A stretch of 42,870 nucleotides of DNA from a virus. Positions 30,053 through 38,641 of the stretch are shown here, piece after piece. The translations under genes were made by a program, and so were the position numbers. How positions within the stretch are numbered: the first letter of the stretch is position 1; each line of letters starts with the position of its first letter. The notes below the pieces were generated by a model, which saw nothing but the letters and a program-made list of their open reading frames with translations, searched no databases and was not told where the DNA came from. Location: IMG/VR virus record IMGVR_UViG_3300045454_000129, positions 1 to 42,870 of that record. One strand, written 5' to 3'.

Positions 30053-30471
30053 AGGGTGGCCGCCTTCCCGGTCTCGGGGTCGAGGACGGACCACGTCGGG
30101 TGCTCGCTGGCGATGTGCGCCTGCACGTTGTCGAAGTGGCGGCGGCAGTTGCCGACCGGGCAGACTCCGTTCGCGATCTTGTTGCGGGCCCGCGTGAGGT
30201 GGCCCTTGAGAGCGGCCTTCGACCGCTCCGACGCGTGCAGCTGGTCGCGGTACCACTGGGCGTCGTTCCGTGAGTATTCGAGCTGGCGGCGCAGCTTCTG
30301 CTCGTCGGTCTCCCCCACGTAGTGCTGGCGGTGACCCTGCGGGCAGTAGAACCAACGGTCGTGGTCCCTGCTGAGCGCGTTCATCAGATCCTGCGGCATC
30401 GCGAAGCTGATGCCGCAGCTGCAGCACTCCTCGATGGCGAGGACCCCGGTGTAGGTCATCGTGGCGGTCAT
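30049..30471 (-). CDS. Zinc-finger hypothetical protein
   Basis: A 140-residue protein. [12 protein letters not shown] and [11 protein letters not shown] form an N-terminal zinc site, a charged coiled coil follows ([20 protein letters not shown]), and the end is C2H2-like ([20 protein letters not shown]). I recognise this as a frequent actinophage gene without known function; DNA binding is likely. Starts at ATG 30471, overlapping the upstream gene (ATGA). Confidence 0.65.
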   Translation of the reverse strand: MTATMTYTGVLAIEECCSCGISFAMPQDLMNALSRDHDRWFYCPQGHRQHYVGETDEQKLRRQLEYSRNDAQWYRDQLHASERSKAALKGHLTRARNKIANGVCPVGNCRRHFDNVQAHIASEHPTWSVLDPETGKAATL

Positions 30472-30773
30472 GATGCATGCTTCCTTTCGGGGTGGGTGAA
30501 CCAGGGATCAGCGGCTGCAAGCTCTTCCATCAGCGCCTGCAGGCGGGCCTCGCCAAGCCGCCGCTCCAGAGGGGTGTAGGTGACCTGCTCAGCGCGAGCC
30601 TCAGCGATCAGACGCTGCTGAACTCGCACACGTGCCTCGCCCTCGAGGCGGCGACGCAAAGCAACCTGACGGGGAGCGGTCGGCAGTTCAAGCTGAAGGC
30701 GGGCAACCAGCGCCGCATGCGATTCGCGCTCATGGGTCACGAGCTCCGCAGAGAGTTCCCGAAGCCACGTCAT
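30468..30773 (-). CDS. Helical hypothetical protein
   Basis: A 101-residue, Arg/Glu-rich helical protein ([40 protein letters not shown]). ATG 30773 overlaps the stop of the replication gene (ATGA), so it is preferred over the longer frame. No family recognised; position suggests an accessory replication role. Confidence 0.55.
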   Translation of the reverse strand: MTWLRELSAELVTHERESHAALVARLQLELPTAPRQVALRRRLEGEARVRVQQRLIAEARAEQVTYTPLERRLGEARLQALMEELAAADPWFTHPERKHAS

Positions 30774-31579
30774 ACGATCGCCGCCACATCGATCTGCGAC
30801 GCGATCTCGCGCACCTCGGCTGGCGTCGTCCGACACGACGAGATCACATACGCGTCCGCGTTCCGCACCGGACCAGCAGCGCGCGCCAGGATCACTTCCG
30901 CGATCTCCAACGCAGCACCCAACGTCAGCCGCTCGAGAGTGGTGGTCTCCAGATGGTCGCGGAGGGCGACCAGATCGCGGATACCGGCCTGCTCAGCGCG
31001 GAGCAGAGCACGCTCCTTCATCCTCGCCAGAAACTCCCCCGGGTCGGCTTCGGGGTCGCGCGCGGTACTTACGTGAGATGACTGTGGGGGGTGCTTAATG
31101 TCAGTCAAGTCTTCTCTTGACTCTATGACTCTATGACTCTGCTTCCTGTTTGCTTCTAGCAAAGCGGGGTTATCCACAGGGTTTGCTACAGCACTTGCTG
31201 TGGCATTTGCTTTAGCACTTGCTACCGTCTTGGCCTTCGCCTCACCGCCCCGCCGACCAGCCGCGGCGCGCTTCTCCCGCAACGCCTCGATCGCGGCCAC
31301 CGTCAGCTGGTGCTCGGCGTAGTCGCGAATCACGTACACGTCACCCTCGAGGGCCACCAGGGGCCGCTCCGGGTGCGAGGCGACCAGTTCCGCCAGCGCC
31401 TTCCCCTTCCACCGTCTGCGGGCCGTGGCGGCCGCAATACGCCCGTCGAGGGACTGGCGGCGGGAGTAGGCGTTCATCTCGATGAACGCGCGGAACGCAG
31501 CATCCGACAGCGGAGCGACCTTCGGGTGTTCGTCGAAGTCGATCGGGAACGTCATGTACAGACGGGAGTCCTTCGGCAT
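30770..31579 (-). CDS. Replication initiation (replisome organiser) protein
   Basis: A 269-residue protein from ATG 31579. The N-terminal domain (SRLYMTFPIDFDEHPKVAPL, SDAAFRAFIEMNAYSRRQ) is a winged-helix type found in phage replication organisers. A charged hinge is followed by a repetitive Ala/Asn stretch (ASAKANATASAVANP) and a C-terminal helical domain. Like lambda O, the middle of the gene contains iteron-like repeats and a DnaA box, so the protein probably binds an origin inside its own gene. No helicase gene is seen, so host DnaB is likely recruited (inference). Confidence 0.7.
   Translation of the reverse strand: MPKDSRLYMTFPIDFDEHPKVAPLSDAAFRAFIEMNAYSRRQSLDGRIAAATARRRWKGKALAELVASHPERPLVALEGDVYVIRDYAEHQLTVAAIEALREKRAAAGRRGGEAKAKTVASAKANATASAVANPVDNPALLEANRKQSHRVIESREDLTDIKHPPQSSHVSTARDPEADPGEFLARMKERALLRAEQAGIRDLVALRDHLETTTLERLTLGAALEIAEVILARAAGPVRNADAYVISSCRTTPAEVREIASQIDVAAIV
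31119..31229. repeat. Candidate replication origin: tandem repeats, DnaA box and iterons
   Basis: Within the replication gene: GACTCTAT repeated at 31119-31126 and 31127-31134, plus GACTCT; TTTGCTTCTAGCA (31149-31161); a perfect DnaA box TTATCCACA (31170-31178); then 12-bp iterons TTTGCTACAGCA, CTTGCTGTGGCA, TTTGCTTTAGCA and a partial CTTGCTACCG (31182-31227), consensus YTTGCTNNNGCA. The stretch is visibly less GC-rich than its surroundings. The repeats also encode an Ala-x-Ala-Asn/Ser peptide repeat, so a purely protein-level explanation is possible. Confidence 0.65.
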
Positions 31580-31965
31580 CAGCTCTCCATCCAGTACATG
31601 CCGAGCACGCTGCGTGCCTCGAGCTCGGTGATCTCGGTGAAGTTGCCGTGGTCGTCGTAGTACACCCACGCCGCGCGGAGCGTGTTCAGCGGGGTCGGCA
31701 GCCACCGTCTCGCGGGCCACCACTGCGGGTCCGCCCATCCAGGGCATGCCCATCCTTCGGCGATCGCGCGGCGCGGGTTGCTGGTCTTCCAGTCGTGGCA
31801 GAACACGCACAGCAGCTGCAGGTTCGCCACGGTCGTCTTGCCGCCCTGCGACCGGTTCTTGCGGTGGTCGCGCTGGGTGGCGGCACCGTGACGGTGGCAC
31901 TTCTGGCACACGTTCCCGTCGCGGAGGGTGACGGTCTCGTAGGCGATCTGACCGGCGGGGCTCAT
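31579..31965 (-). CDS. HNH endonuclease
   Basis: A 128-residue protein with VCQKCHRHGAATQRDHRKNR, SQGGKTTVANLQLLCVFCHD and WKTSNP: an HNH nuclease with two CxxC zinc pairs. A C-terminal extension (TEITELEARSVLGMYWMES) follows. Coupled by TGATG to the replication gene. This location beside replication genes is common in actinophages; the role could be homing or DNA processing. Confidence 0.85.
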   Translation of the reverse strand: MSPAGQIAYETVTLRDGNVCQKCHRHGAATQRDHRKNRSQGGKTTVANLQLLCVFCHDWKTSNPRRAIAEGWACPGWADPQWWPARRWLPTPLNTLRAAWVYYDDHGNFTEITELEARSVLGMYWMES

Positions 31966-32237
31966 GCGGCCTCTCCCTGCAGTTCGTAGCCGGGACACAG
32001 TTCGCCTTCGTCATCTCGTACTTCGACGTGATGCGTCAGTTCCAGGCCGAACTCCTCGAAGGTCTCGTCCTTGTCGTCCGGGTTCGCAGGCCACAGGCCC
32101 ACGGTCACCGATGTGCCGTCGAATGCGACCCAGGCCAGTTCGCGCGGGGTGGTCCACGTTGTGAACAGGGCCTCCGAGTCTTCGACCTCGATCTGGATGA
32201 AGCCACCCACGTGAATGTGGCCCAACTGCTTCGCCAT
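31962..32237 (-). CDS. Hypothetical early protein
   Basis: A 91-residue protein from ATG 32237, which overlaps the methyltransferase stop (TGATG), with AGGAG nine bases upstream. It is an acidic beta-rich protein (GHIHVGGFIQIEVEDSEALF, VTVGLWPANPDDKDETFEEF). No family recognised. Confidence 0.6.
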   Translation of the reverse strand: MAKQLGHIHVGGFIQIEVEDSEALFTTWTTPRELAWVAFDGTSVTVGLWPANPDDKDETFEEFGLELTHHVEVRDDEGELCPGYELQGEAA

Positions 32238-33982
32238 CACGCTGCACTCCTCTCAAGGGAGTCGACGACTGCGCCGACGATGTCGCGAGCTGCAGGCGGC
32301 GTCACAGCGTTCCCCGCGGCCTTCACGAGGTCGCGGTTCGAGACCGGCTTGAGGCGGTCCACGGGCTGCCACACGTAGGAGGAGGGGAACGCCATGCCGG
32401 CGGCGACCTCGTGCGGGCGGAACATGCGGAACAGAACGTCCGGGAGCATGTCGCGGGCCACCGCGAGATCCTTCACCGTCACCTGGCGGCGGGTTGGCCG
32501 CTGCAGGAGAGCGACCTGCCCACCAGTGGTCAACGTGCGCAGGTACTCAGTAGTTGGCGTCGTCATCGCTGCACCCTGATCGTTCAACCGATGCACCAGC
32601 GCGTGCCGCGGCTCCGTAGTCACAGTCATCAGCGGCTCGCTCGTGGCGTGCATCGCGTCGTCGCGCGAGTAGTACTCCATCACCAGGCCGTGGCTTGCCC
32701 CGTCCGCGACGATCGTGCGCAGAGGCTCGACGGCGGGGTCGAGGTTGCGGTCGTCGCGGTCGCGGAACTGGGTCACGAACGGACGGTGCGCGAGCCCGTG
32801 GTGATTCCCGCCCGCGGTGAAGGTGCCGGCCGCCTCACTCACGGGACGCGCCGTCGACGTGCCGTACATCTCGACGATGAGCGGGTCGACCGCGAGCGCA
32901 GTTTCGGCGCGGGTGGTCTGCGTGCGCAGCGGCACGTCGACCGGTGCGGCGTCCTTCCCGTCGCGACCCTCCACCGGCACCGCGAGAGCCTTCGTGGGGG
33001 TCGTGTGCAGTGCCTTGAGCGGCTCGCTCGTCGGCCAGGCGCGCATGTACGCGTCGGGGTCGCCGTGATTGCGGTGCTTCGGGTCGGCGGAGTCGTACTG
33101 GTTGCCGCCTGCCTCGAGCGTCAGCGGGCCCCAGTAGCGGGCGATGCCGGCGGCGATGCGCGCGAGAGTCTTCTCCGCGAGCGGCTTGTCGCGGTCGCCG
33201 ATTCGCTCACCGGGGATGGTCCAGTCGATCGCGGTCGCGGCGGGCATCCAGTAGGGCTCGACGATGCCTCCGCATCGGGGGCAGCAGTAGACGTACGCCT
33301 GCCGGTATCGGCCCACGGTGCGGCCACGCTTGAACGACTGCACGGCGCGAATGTCTACGTCGCAGGTGTCGCAGTGGGCGGGCGGCGAAACGACGCGGTC
33401 AAGGTTCGGAGCGGGCTCGTGCTCAGGCCACGCGACGATGTAGATGCGATCCCGGGACTGCGGTGCGGGCGGCCCGTACAGGGAGGCGTGCATCGAGTTC
33501 AGGGACAGCACGCGGAACGCGTAACCGAGCGCGCGCAGCTCCTGCCGCCACACATCCCACGCGGTCCGGTACTTCGTCTGCGTGGCGATGTCGACGACGT
33601 TCTCCACGATCACGAGCCGGTAGCGGTGGTGCTCGATGAAGCGCAGCACGTCGAACATCAGCAGGCGCGAGCGCTGCTTCACGTCGTCGCTCAACGGGTC
33701 CTCGAATAGGCCCTCGTCGATCGCGGGCAGCTTCGCACCGTTCGCCTGCGACCACTTCGTGCACTCCGGTGACGCCCACAAGATGTCGGTGCGGGGGAAG
33801 TAGGAGGGGCGTTCCTCGTGCAGGTCGACGTTGGCGTGGTCGGTGTTCTGGTGGTTCGCGTTGTGAATGTCGAGCGCGGTCTGCCAGTGGTTCGCGGCGA
33901 TGCGGACGTGCACGCCGGGCACCTGCATGGCGCCCGTGCTCGAGCCGCCCGCGCCTGCGAAGAGGTCGGTGACGGTGATCAT
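32237..33982 (-). CDS. DNA cytosine-5 methyltransferase with repeat-containing target domain
   Basis: A 581-residue enzyme. Motif I is DLFAGAGGSSTGAM (6-19), motif IV is ASPECTKWSQ with catalytic Cys74, motif VI is VIVENV (about 124-129), motif VIII is QSRDRIYIV and motif X is AAGNAVTPPAARDI near the C-terminus. A zinc-ribbon-like insert (CDTCDV...CCPRCGG) follows motif VIII. Between motifs VIII and X is a long region with about five imperfect PL-T-TT----ALV repeats. No cognate restriction gene is present, so it probably protects phage DNA. ATG 33982 is the natural start just before motif I. Confidence 0.92.
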   Translation of the reverse strand: MITVTDLFAGAGGSSTGAMQVPGVHVRIAANHWQTALDIHNANHQNTDHANVDLHEERPSYFPRTDILWASPECTKWSQANGAKLPAIDEGLFEDPLSDDVKQRSRLLMFDVLRFIEHHRYRLVIVENVVDIATQTKYRTAWDVWRQELRALGYAFRVLSLNSMHASLYGPPAPQSRDRIYIVAWPEHEPAPNLDRVVSPPAHCDTCDVDIRAVQSFKRGRTVGRYRQAYVYCCPRCGGIVEPYWMPAATAIDWTIPGERIGDRDKPLAEKTLARIAAGIARYWGPLTLEAGGNQYDSADPKHRNHGDPDAYMRAWPTSEPLKALHTTPTKALAVPVEGRDGKDAAPVDVPLRTQTTRAETALAVDPLIVEMYGTSTARPVSEAAGTFTAGGNHHGLAHRPFVTQFRDRDDRNLDPAVEPLRTIVADGASHGLVMEYYSRDDAMHATSEPLMTVTTEPRHALVHRLNDQGAAMTTPTTEYLRTLTTGGQVALLQRPTRRQVTVKDLAVARDMLPDVLFRMFRPHEVAAGMAFPSSYVWQPVDRLKPVSNRDLVKAAGNAVTPPAARDIVGAVVDSLERSAA

Positions 33983-34001
33983 GAGGCTTCGCTTTCGAGA
34001 T

Positions 34002-35099
34002 TCATGCCGCTGCCCGCTCGGGCAGAAGGTGGTTGCCGCCGGCATCGACTGCCGCGGGCAGTCCGAGCTCCTGACGGATTCGGAGGACTGATCGAGCTGC
34101 AAGATGAAGTCGATCCGCGATGGCGTTGTCCGACATGCCTTCCGCCTGTAGTTGGGTCACAGCGGCTCGCCGTTCGGTTCTCGTCAGACGCACGATTTCG
34201 CCAGCGCAGGCCAGCTCGACGGCGATCGAATCGACCTCCTCGCCTTCCGTCTCGACGACGGGTGGCTCCTCGTCTGTGTCGATGTCATCCCAAGCCAGCG
34301 GCGGCAACCACCGGCGCGCTTTCGCATAGCCGATCGCGCGCGTGTACGCGGCCCTGTCGTGCCAGCTCTCCCGAGGAGGCAGTTGATCCCACAGCTCCTC
34401 GTACAGGGCGACGACCTGTCGGTGCGTGCGGGCAAAGACTTGCTCTCGCTGCATCATCGACGAGAGGTTCGCGACCTGGACACCGAGGCGCTCAGCAAGC
34501 TTCGACAGCGACCAGCCGCGAGCCACCAGTGCCTGCAACCGACGGTGCGTGCCACGCGCCGGCATCTTCCCGCCGTCGGCCAGATTCGCCACATCGGGCT
34601 CGACGGCGAGGATTGCCTCCGCAGTCGCCCGCTTCACGCGCCGCTGCAGCTCACCCTTGCGCGGTCCCGGGTCCTGACGACCCCACACCAGGTTGCGCAC
34701 AGCGGTCACGCCGATGCCAGATACCTCGGCGACTCTCTTGTAGCCGATGCCGAACTCGGCCAGTGCGAGGATGTGCTCACGCACGGGCTCAGCGTCGACG
34801 AGGCCCGCGTCGTACCGGCCGTAAGCCTTCAGCTTCCTCCGGGTTCCGTCGCGCTTCGAGCGAGCCGCAGAGCAGTCTTCGCAGCGGCACTGGTGGTGCA
34901 CGTAGCAGGTGCCCGACGCGCCGTGCTTGTGGTCGGGCGGGCAGACCTTCGGATCACGCACGCGCGACGGCAGCTTCTCGTGCTTGCCGATCTCGCGTGC
35001 CTTCCACGCCTGCTGGTAGTGGGCCGGGCAGAGTCGTCGCGCGCGCGACCTGCGATCGCATCCGTCTGCGACGCAAACCAGGGGGCCTCGCTCCGTCAT
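34002..35099 (-). CDS. Multi-domain HTH DNA-binding protein
   Basis: A 365-residue protein from ATG 35099. The N-terminus is zinc-finger-like (CVADGCDRRSRARRLCPAHY, then GTCYVHHQCRCEDC). Several HTH segments follow: FGIGYKRVAEVSGIGVTAVR, GWSLSKLAERLGVQVANLSS and a sigma-like C-terminal LQAEGMSDNAIADRLHLAAR. WhiB-associated actinophage regulators with this repeated HTH build are familiar. It is probably a transcription regulator of early or late genes; the target is unknown. Confidence 0.75.
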   Translation of the reverse strand: MTERGPLVCVADGCDRRSRARRLCPAHYQQAWKAREIGKHEKLPSRVRDPKVCPPDHKHGASGTCYVHHQCRCEDCSAARSKRDGTRRKLKAYGRYDAGLVDAEPVREHILALAEFGIGYKRVAEVSGIGVTAVRNLVWGRQDPGPRKGELQRRVKRATAEAILAVEPDVANLADGGKMPARGTHRRLQALVARGWSLSKLAERLGVQVANLSSMMQREQVFARTHRQVVALYEELWDQLPPRESWHDRAAYTRAIGYAKARRWLPPLAWDDIDTDEEPPVVETEGEEVDSIAVELACAGEIVRLTRTERRAAVTQLQAEGMSDNAIADRLHLAARSVLRIRQELGLPAAVDAGGNHLLPERAAA

Positions 35100-35266
35100 G
35101 GACGAGCCCCCGATCGCTCGGCGAGGCGCTCCCACAGTTGACCCTTTGCCGACGGCAGCTGGTACTGGTTCTTGGAGATCTCGTCGCCATGGATGGGCGC
35201 GTCGATCTCGCGCACGCGGCCGGTGAGGTGCGGGCCGATGCGCGCCCAGAAGATAGGGGCGGTCAC
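35096..35266 (-). CDS. Small hypothetical protein
   Basis: A 56-residue protein from GTG 35266: TAPIFWARIGPHLTGRVREI, DAPIHGDEISKNQYQLPSAK and GQLWERLAERSG. It overlaps both neighbours by 4 nt (GTGA at the start, ATGA at the end), which strongly supports translation. No family recognised. Confidence 0.65.
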   Translation of the reverse strand: MTAPIFWARIGPHLTGRVREIDAPIHGDEISKNQYQLPSAKGQLWERLAERSGARP

Positions 35267-35667
35267 GAGTCGCTCCCGAGGATCGCGTCGGCCAGCGCGA
35301 GAGCGGCGAGCGGCGCGGTGTCGTTCAGCGCGTCCGGGGCGGCGAAGGCGATGCCGAGCCGAAGGATCTCGAGCTGAACGTCGATCGTGCGATGCAGGGT
35401 CACGATCAACTGCGCGCGTGCCTCACTCGTGACGTCAGCGGCAACGATCGAGCCGTCGTGGCCACCGTTGTGCGAGTCCAGCACAGTGATGAACCGCATC
35501 GTCTCGCCAACCTGATAGTCGACGACCCACTCCGAGTCGGAGCGCACGGGCACGGCCGCCTCGAGACGGTCGCTGATCGTGCGGATCAGCATCTCGAGTT
35601 CCACCGGAGAGACGGGTTCGTAATCGAGCAGTTCGCCCGTCTCGCGGTTAATGATGTCGGTGCTCAC
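35263..35667 (-). CDS. Hypothetical early protein
   Basis: A 134-residue acidic protein from GTG 35667. INRETGELLDYEPVSPVELE starts a helical segment; TMRFITVLDSHNGGHDGSIV and the helix IVTLHRTIDVQLEILRLGIA follow. It lies directly downstream of the RecT gene with a 4-nt overlap and so may assist recombination. No family recognised. Confidence 0.6.
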   Translation of the reverse strand: MSTDIINRETGELLDYEPVSPVELEMLIRTISDRLEAAVPVRSDSEWVVDYQVGETMRFITVLDSHNGGHDGSIVAADVTSEARAQLIVTLHRTIDVQLEILRLGIAFAAPDALNDTAPLAALALADAILGSDS

Positions 35668-36554
35668 GCGGTCACCTCCGGCGCGACGTAGTCCGGGTGC
35701 GCTTCATCGAGCGGCTCGGCAACCACTGCAGGCGGCTCGGGCTCGGCGGGCGCCTCGGGTACGGCCGCCGCTTCGGTGCGACTCAGGGTGCCGTAGCGGG
35801 CGAGCGCGTAGGTGCGCAGCTCGTCGGTGAACTCTCGGCCCTCGTCGACGCTCTTGATGCGTTCGACGACCGCCGTGATTTCGTCCTTCGTCGTCGCGGC
35901 GTCGAGCAGGGCCTTCCAGTCTTCCGAGGGCAGGACCACGATTGCGTCGCCAGTGTCTACCGCTTCGGTGTCGAAGTCTTCCGGCGTGTAGAGCCCGGAA
36001 AGGTCGTTCGGGAACGCACGACGCAGAGCGTGGGTCTCGGCGCGAATGGCGAGCATGTGCGCGGGGCGGTCGTTCCAGTTGCCGCTCGACTTGCCGAACT
36101 CTGCCCACGTCACTACCTGCATCAGCGGCTCGGTGAACCCCTTTCGGAGGATCCCAATCCGAGCCGCCGCAGGCTTATCGCCCTTCTTTCCGCCCTGCAA
36201 TTCAGGCAGCCAAGCGTCGACCCAGGTGACGCCGTCGGCGGTCCACTGAATCGGCGTTTGTCCCGTGTACTGTCCCGAGCGTTGAGCGACCACGCGGAAG
36301 CCGTCAACTCCGGTGAGGATCGTCCACTTGCCGCCGATCAGGGCGGCGTAGATCTGCTTCGCGGTGGGGTCGAGGCCAGTGCGGCGGCACGCCTGGATGA
36401 ACGCGGCGGTGATGCCCGAGGGAGCAAACAGTCGGACGGTTTCTTCGCCGCGCTTCTCCGTCCATGTCAGCCCAGCGAACTCCATCATCGCTGCTGTGTC
36501 CGCGTCCCAGGTTTCGGGGCGGACGGAGGTGGGTAGGGCCAGTTCGGTGCTCAT
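35664..36554 (-). CDS. recT: RecT-family single-strand annealing protein
   Basis: A 296-residue protein: DPTAKQIYAALIGGKWTILT, GVDGFRVVAQRSGQYTGQTP, FGKSSGNWNDRPAHMLAIRA, ETHALRRAFPNDLSGLYTPE. This is the RecT/Bet pattern. The C-terminus is a Pro/Glu/Ala-rich tail. It anneals complementary single strands made by the exonuclease encoded just downstream (4-nt overlap) for recombination and replication restart. Confidence 0.92.
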   Translation of the reverse strand: MSTELALPTSVRPETWDADTAAMMEFAGLTWTEKRGEETVRLFAPSGITAAFIQACRRTGLDPTAKQIYAALIGGKWTILTGVDGFRVVAQRSGQYTGQTPIQWTADGVTWVDAWLPELQGGKKGDKPAAARIGILRKGFTEPLMQVVTWAEFGKSSGNWNDRPAHMLAIRAETHALRRAFPNDLSGLYTPEDFDTEAVDTGDAIVVLPSEDWKALLDAATTKDEITAVVERIKSVDEGREFTDELRTYALARYGTLSRTEAAAVPEAPAEPEPPAVVAEPLDEAHPDYVAPEVTA

Positions 36555-37144
36555 GCTGCGTTCAGCTCCTGTTCGAAGGCTCGCGCTGCGCGAAGGCGCG
36601 CGAGAAGGTCGGTGGCAATGGGCAGCATCCGCTGCGTCAGATCGACGAGCTCACGGTCGTCGCGACGGAACTCGACATACTTCGGCTCGGCGTGGAACGG
36701 CTCGCCGTGCTCGTCGATCTCCATCCAGATCCACTGCATGCGGTCGAACTCGGGGAGGCAGAGAAACTGCCACGCGATCTGTCGTTTCTCCGGCAGCGTC
36801 GGGCCCTTGACGACTAGGTTCTGCTTCGCCTTGCACTCCGCGATGTAGCCGTTGCCGATTCCGTCAGGAGTGGCGGCGAAGCCGCGCTCGAGCGGCGAGT
36901 GCACCAACGCCTTGTTCTCGTAGATGCCCGCCCAGGCGAGCATCATCGGCTCCCACCGGTGCCCCTGCCGCGTCGCCTCAGTGCCGCGGAACGTACCGTC
37001 CTTCAGCTTCGCCAACAGGTACTTGTCGACCGACTGCATCTTCGACAGCGACTTCGCGTCGTAGGCACCGATCACGTCGCGACGGGCGATCGCCCACGCG
37101 TCTCGGTCAGAACCGTCGACGAGGATTCGGTCGCGCCACGTCAT
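36551..37144 (-). CDS. YqaJ-type (lambda-exonuclease-like) recombination exonuclease
   Basis: A 197-residue nuclease: GHRWEPMMLAWAGIYENKAL, ATPDGIGNGYIAECKAKQNL, QIAWQFLCLPEFDRMQWIWM. The Glu, PD and ECK catalytic elements of the PD-(D/E)XK fold are present. It would resect double-strand ends for RecT. The ATG at 37144 overlaps the stop of the upstream Cys-rich gene (TGATG). Confidence 0.88.
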   Translation of the reverse strand: MTWRDRILVDGSDRDAWAIARRDVIGAYDAKSLSKMQSVDKYLLAKLKDGTFRGTEATRQGHRWEPMMLAWAGIYENKALVHSPLERGFAATPDGIGNGYIAECKAKQNLVVKGPTLPEKRQIAWQFLCLPEFDRMQWIWMEIDEHGEPFHAEPKYVEFRRDDRELVDLTQRMLPIATDLLARLRAARAFEQELNAA

Positions 37145-37353
37145 CAGAAGCACCCGTCACAAGTGCAGTGGGGACGCCCGCCCGATCGGCAGCCAGGCAT
37201 TGCGTCGTGCTGCGGAGCGAAGGCGTTCTTCCCTTGACGGACGCACTGACCGCAGTCGGAGCGCCAACGTACGTTCCCGGCATGGCCCACCTCGAGAGTG
37301 ACGTCGCCGATCGTGTGAGAGCCGCGAGTGAGAGTCGGCGATGTGCTCGTCAT
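37144..37353 (-). CDS. Small Cys-rich protein
   Basis: A 69-residue protein with CGQCVRQGKNAF and PHCTCDGCF, two likely zinc pairs. It is coupled to the SMC-like ATPase (ATGA) and to the exonuclease. The function is unknown; it sits inside the recombination cluster. Confidence 0.6.
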   Translation of the reverse strand: MTSTSPTLTRGSHTIGDVTLEVGHAGNVRWRSDCGQCVRQGKNAFAPQHDAMPGCRSGGRPHCTCDGCF

Positions 37354-38624
37354 GCCTTCACCTGGCCGTCTTCGATGACGATGCCGACCTGACCGGACTC
37401 GTCAACCACCTCGACCCACACCTGGAAGTCGTTCTGCTCGGCAAGCTCCGTGAGGACCTTCATCGAGTCCGAATCGAGCAGGCTCCCGTCGCGCACCTGC
37501 AGGATCCGCAGCTGCGGGTTCGACGCCATCGCGAGCGCCGCCGACACGCGCAACTGCTCCGCGGCCGACGCCTGCGAGAACGGGATGCCCTTGTAGAGCA
37601 CGCCGGACTCGTCGAACGACAGACCATCGACAGGGAACTTCACCGCGGCGAGCGCATCGCTCTTGCGCTTGTCGATCTCCTGCAGCTTGAGAGTGAACTG
37701 GGCGGCCTCCTCGCGCTTCGCGGCAAGTTGAGCGGCGACTCGGCGGTGCTCCTGGCCAGCGCGTACGGCGGCGTTCGTCTGCTCGACCTTCTGCAGGCGC
37801 GCGGAGATCTCCGCGGTGTCGATGCGCTCTGGCCCGTCCTTGAACGTGACGAGCTTGACCTGGTAGTCGTTCCACGTGTTCGTTGCGGCCTCGCGCGCCC
37901 GAGCCAGTTCCGCCTCGAGTGCGGCGACGCGCGCCTTGGCTTGCTCCGCTGCGCTCTGCATCAGCTCGAGGTTCCGCATCTCGTTGTCGAGGGCGGCGTT
38001 GTGCTCGCGGGCCTTCTCGAACTCGGCGATGATGTCGGCGGCTGACACCTCGACCTCAGGCGTTCCGTCTACCGGCTTCGCGATGCCCGTCAGTTGACCC
38101 TCCAACTGCTTCACCGTGCGGTTGATCTCGGTGCGCTGGTCGAACACGCCTGCCCGCTCGCGATCGAGTACCGTCGGGTCGAAGGGCAGATCGACCGTCG
38201 CCACGAGGGTCGCGACCTGCTCAGCCGCAGACATGCGGGTGAACGCGAGCGGATCGAACGCGCGCTTGCCAACGAGCTCGTCGAGCAGTTTCTGTGGTGA
38301 CGAGTACTTCTGCTTGCGGCCATCAGCCGTCGGCGGAGTCTCGACCGTGAGAGAGCCGGCGTCGTCGTCGGTCCACCGTCGGGTGACGATGTAGTCGCCC
38401 AGGTCGAGGCGGACGACGGCTACGTCTTGGCCGTCGCGGATCGGTTGCTTTGTCGCCCGGGAGGCTTCGCCGCCGGCGAGCGCGGCAAAGATCGCGTCGA
38501 GCACCGACGACTTGCCCTGCGCGTTGCGACCGGACAGGGTGACGATGTTGCCGTCGGGGGAGATGTCGACGGCAACGAGGCGCTTGTAGTTCTCGGCCTG
38601 CAAGCGAACGATGTGGAGGGGCAT
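37350..38624 (-). CDS. SMC/RecF-like ATPase
   Basis: A 424-residue ABC-type ATPase. N-terminal RLQAENYKRLVAVDISPDG and Walker A GRNAQGKSS (32-40), a central coiled coil (about 160-300), then the signature-like SQASAAEQLRVSAALA and a Walker B region (LRILQVRDGSLLDSD). It resembles the small AAA_23/SMC ATPases of phages that act with nucleases in recombination. It is placed upstream of the YqaJ exonuclease and RecT, so a shared DNA-end processing role is likely. Confidence 0.85.
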   Translation of the reverse strand: MPLHIVRLQAENYKRLVAVDISPDGNIVTLSGRNAQGKSSVLDAIFAALAGGEASRATKQPIRDGQDVAVVRLDLGDYIVTRRWTDDDAGSLTVETPPTADGRKQKYSSPQKLLDELVGKRAFDPLAFTRMSAAEQVATLVATVDLPFDPTVLDRERAGVFDQRTEINRTVKQLEGQLTGIAKPVDGTPEVEVSAADIIAEFEKAREHNAALDNEMRNLELMQSAAEQAKARVAALEAELARAREAATNTWNDYQVKLVTFKDGPERIDTAEISARLQKVEQTNAAVRAGQEHRRVAAQLAAKREEAAQFTLKLQEIDKRKSDALAAVKFPVDGLSFDESGVLYKGIPFSQASAAEQLRVSAALAMASNPQLRILQVRDGSLLDSDSMKVLTELAEQNDFQVWVEVVDESGQVGIVIEDGQVKA

Positions 38625-38641
38625 GTGCGGTGCCTTTCGGG

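Noticed and set aside
33818-35377. Plus-strand open frame of about 500 codons opposite the methyltransferase and HTH genes
   Set aside because: Arg/Ser/Pro-rich composition with no domain; mirror of coupled minus-strand genes.
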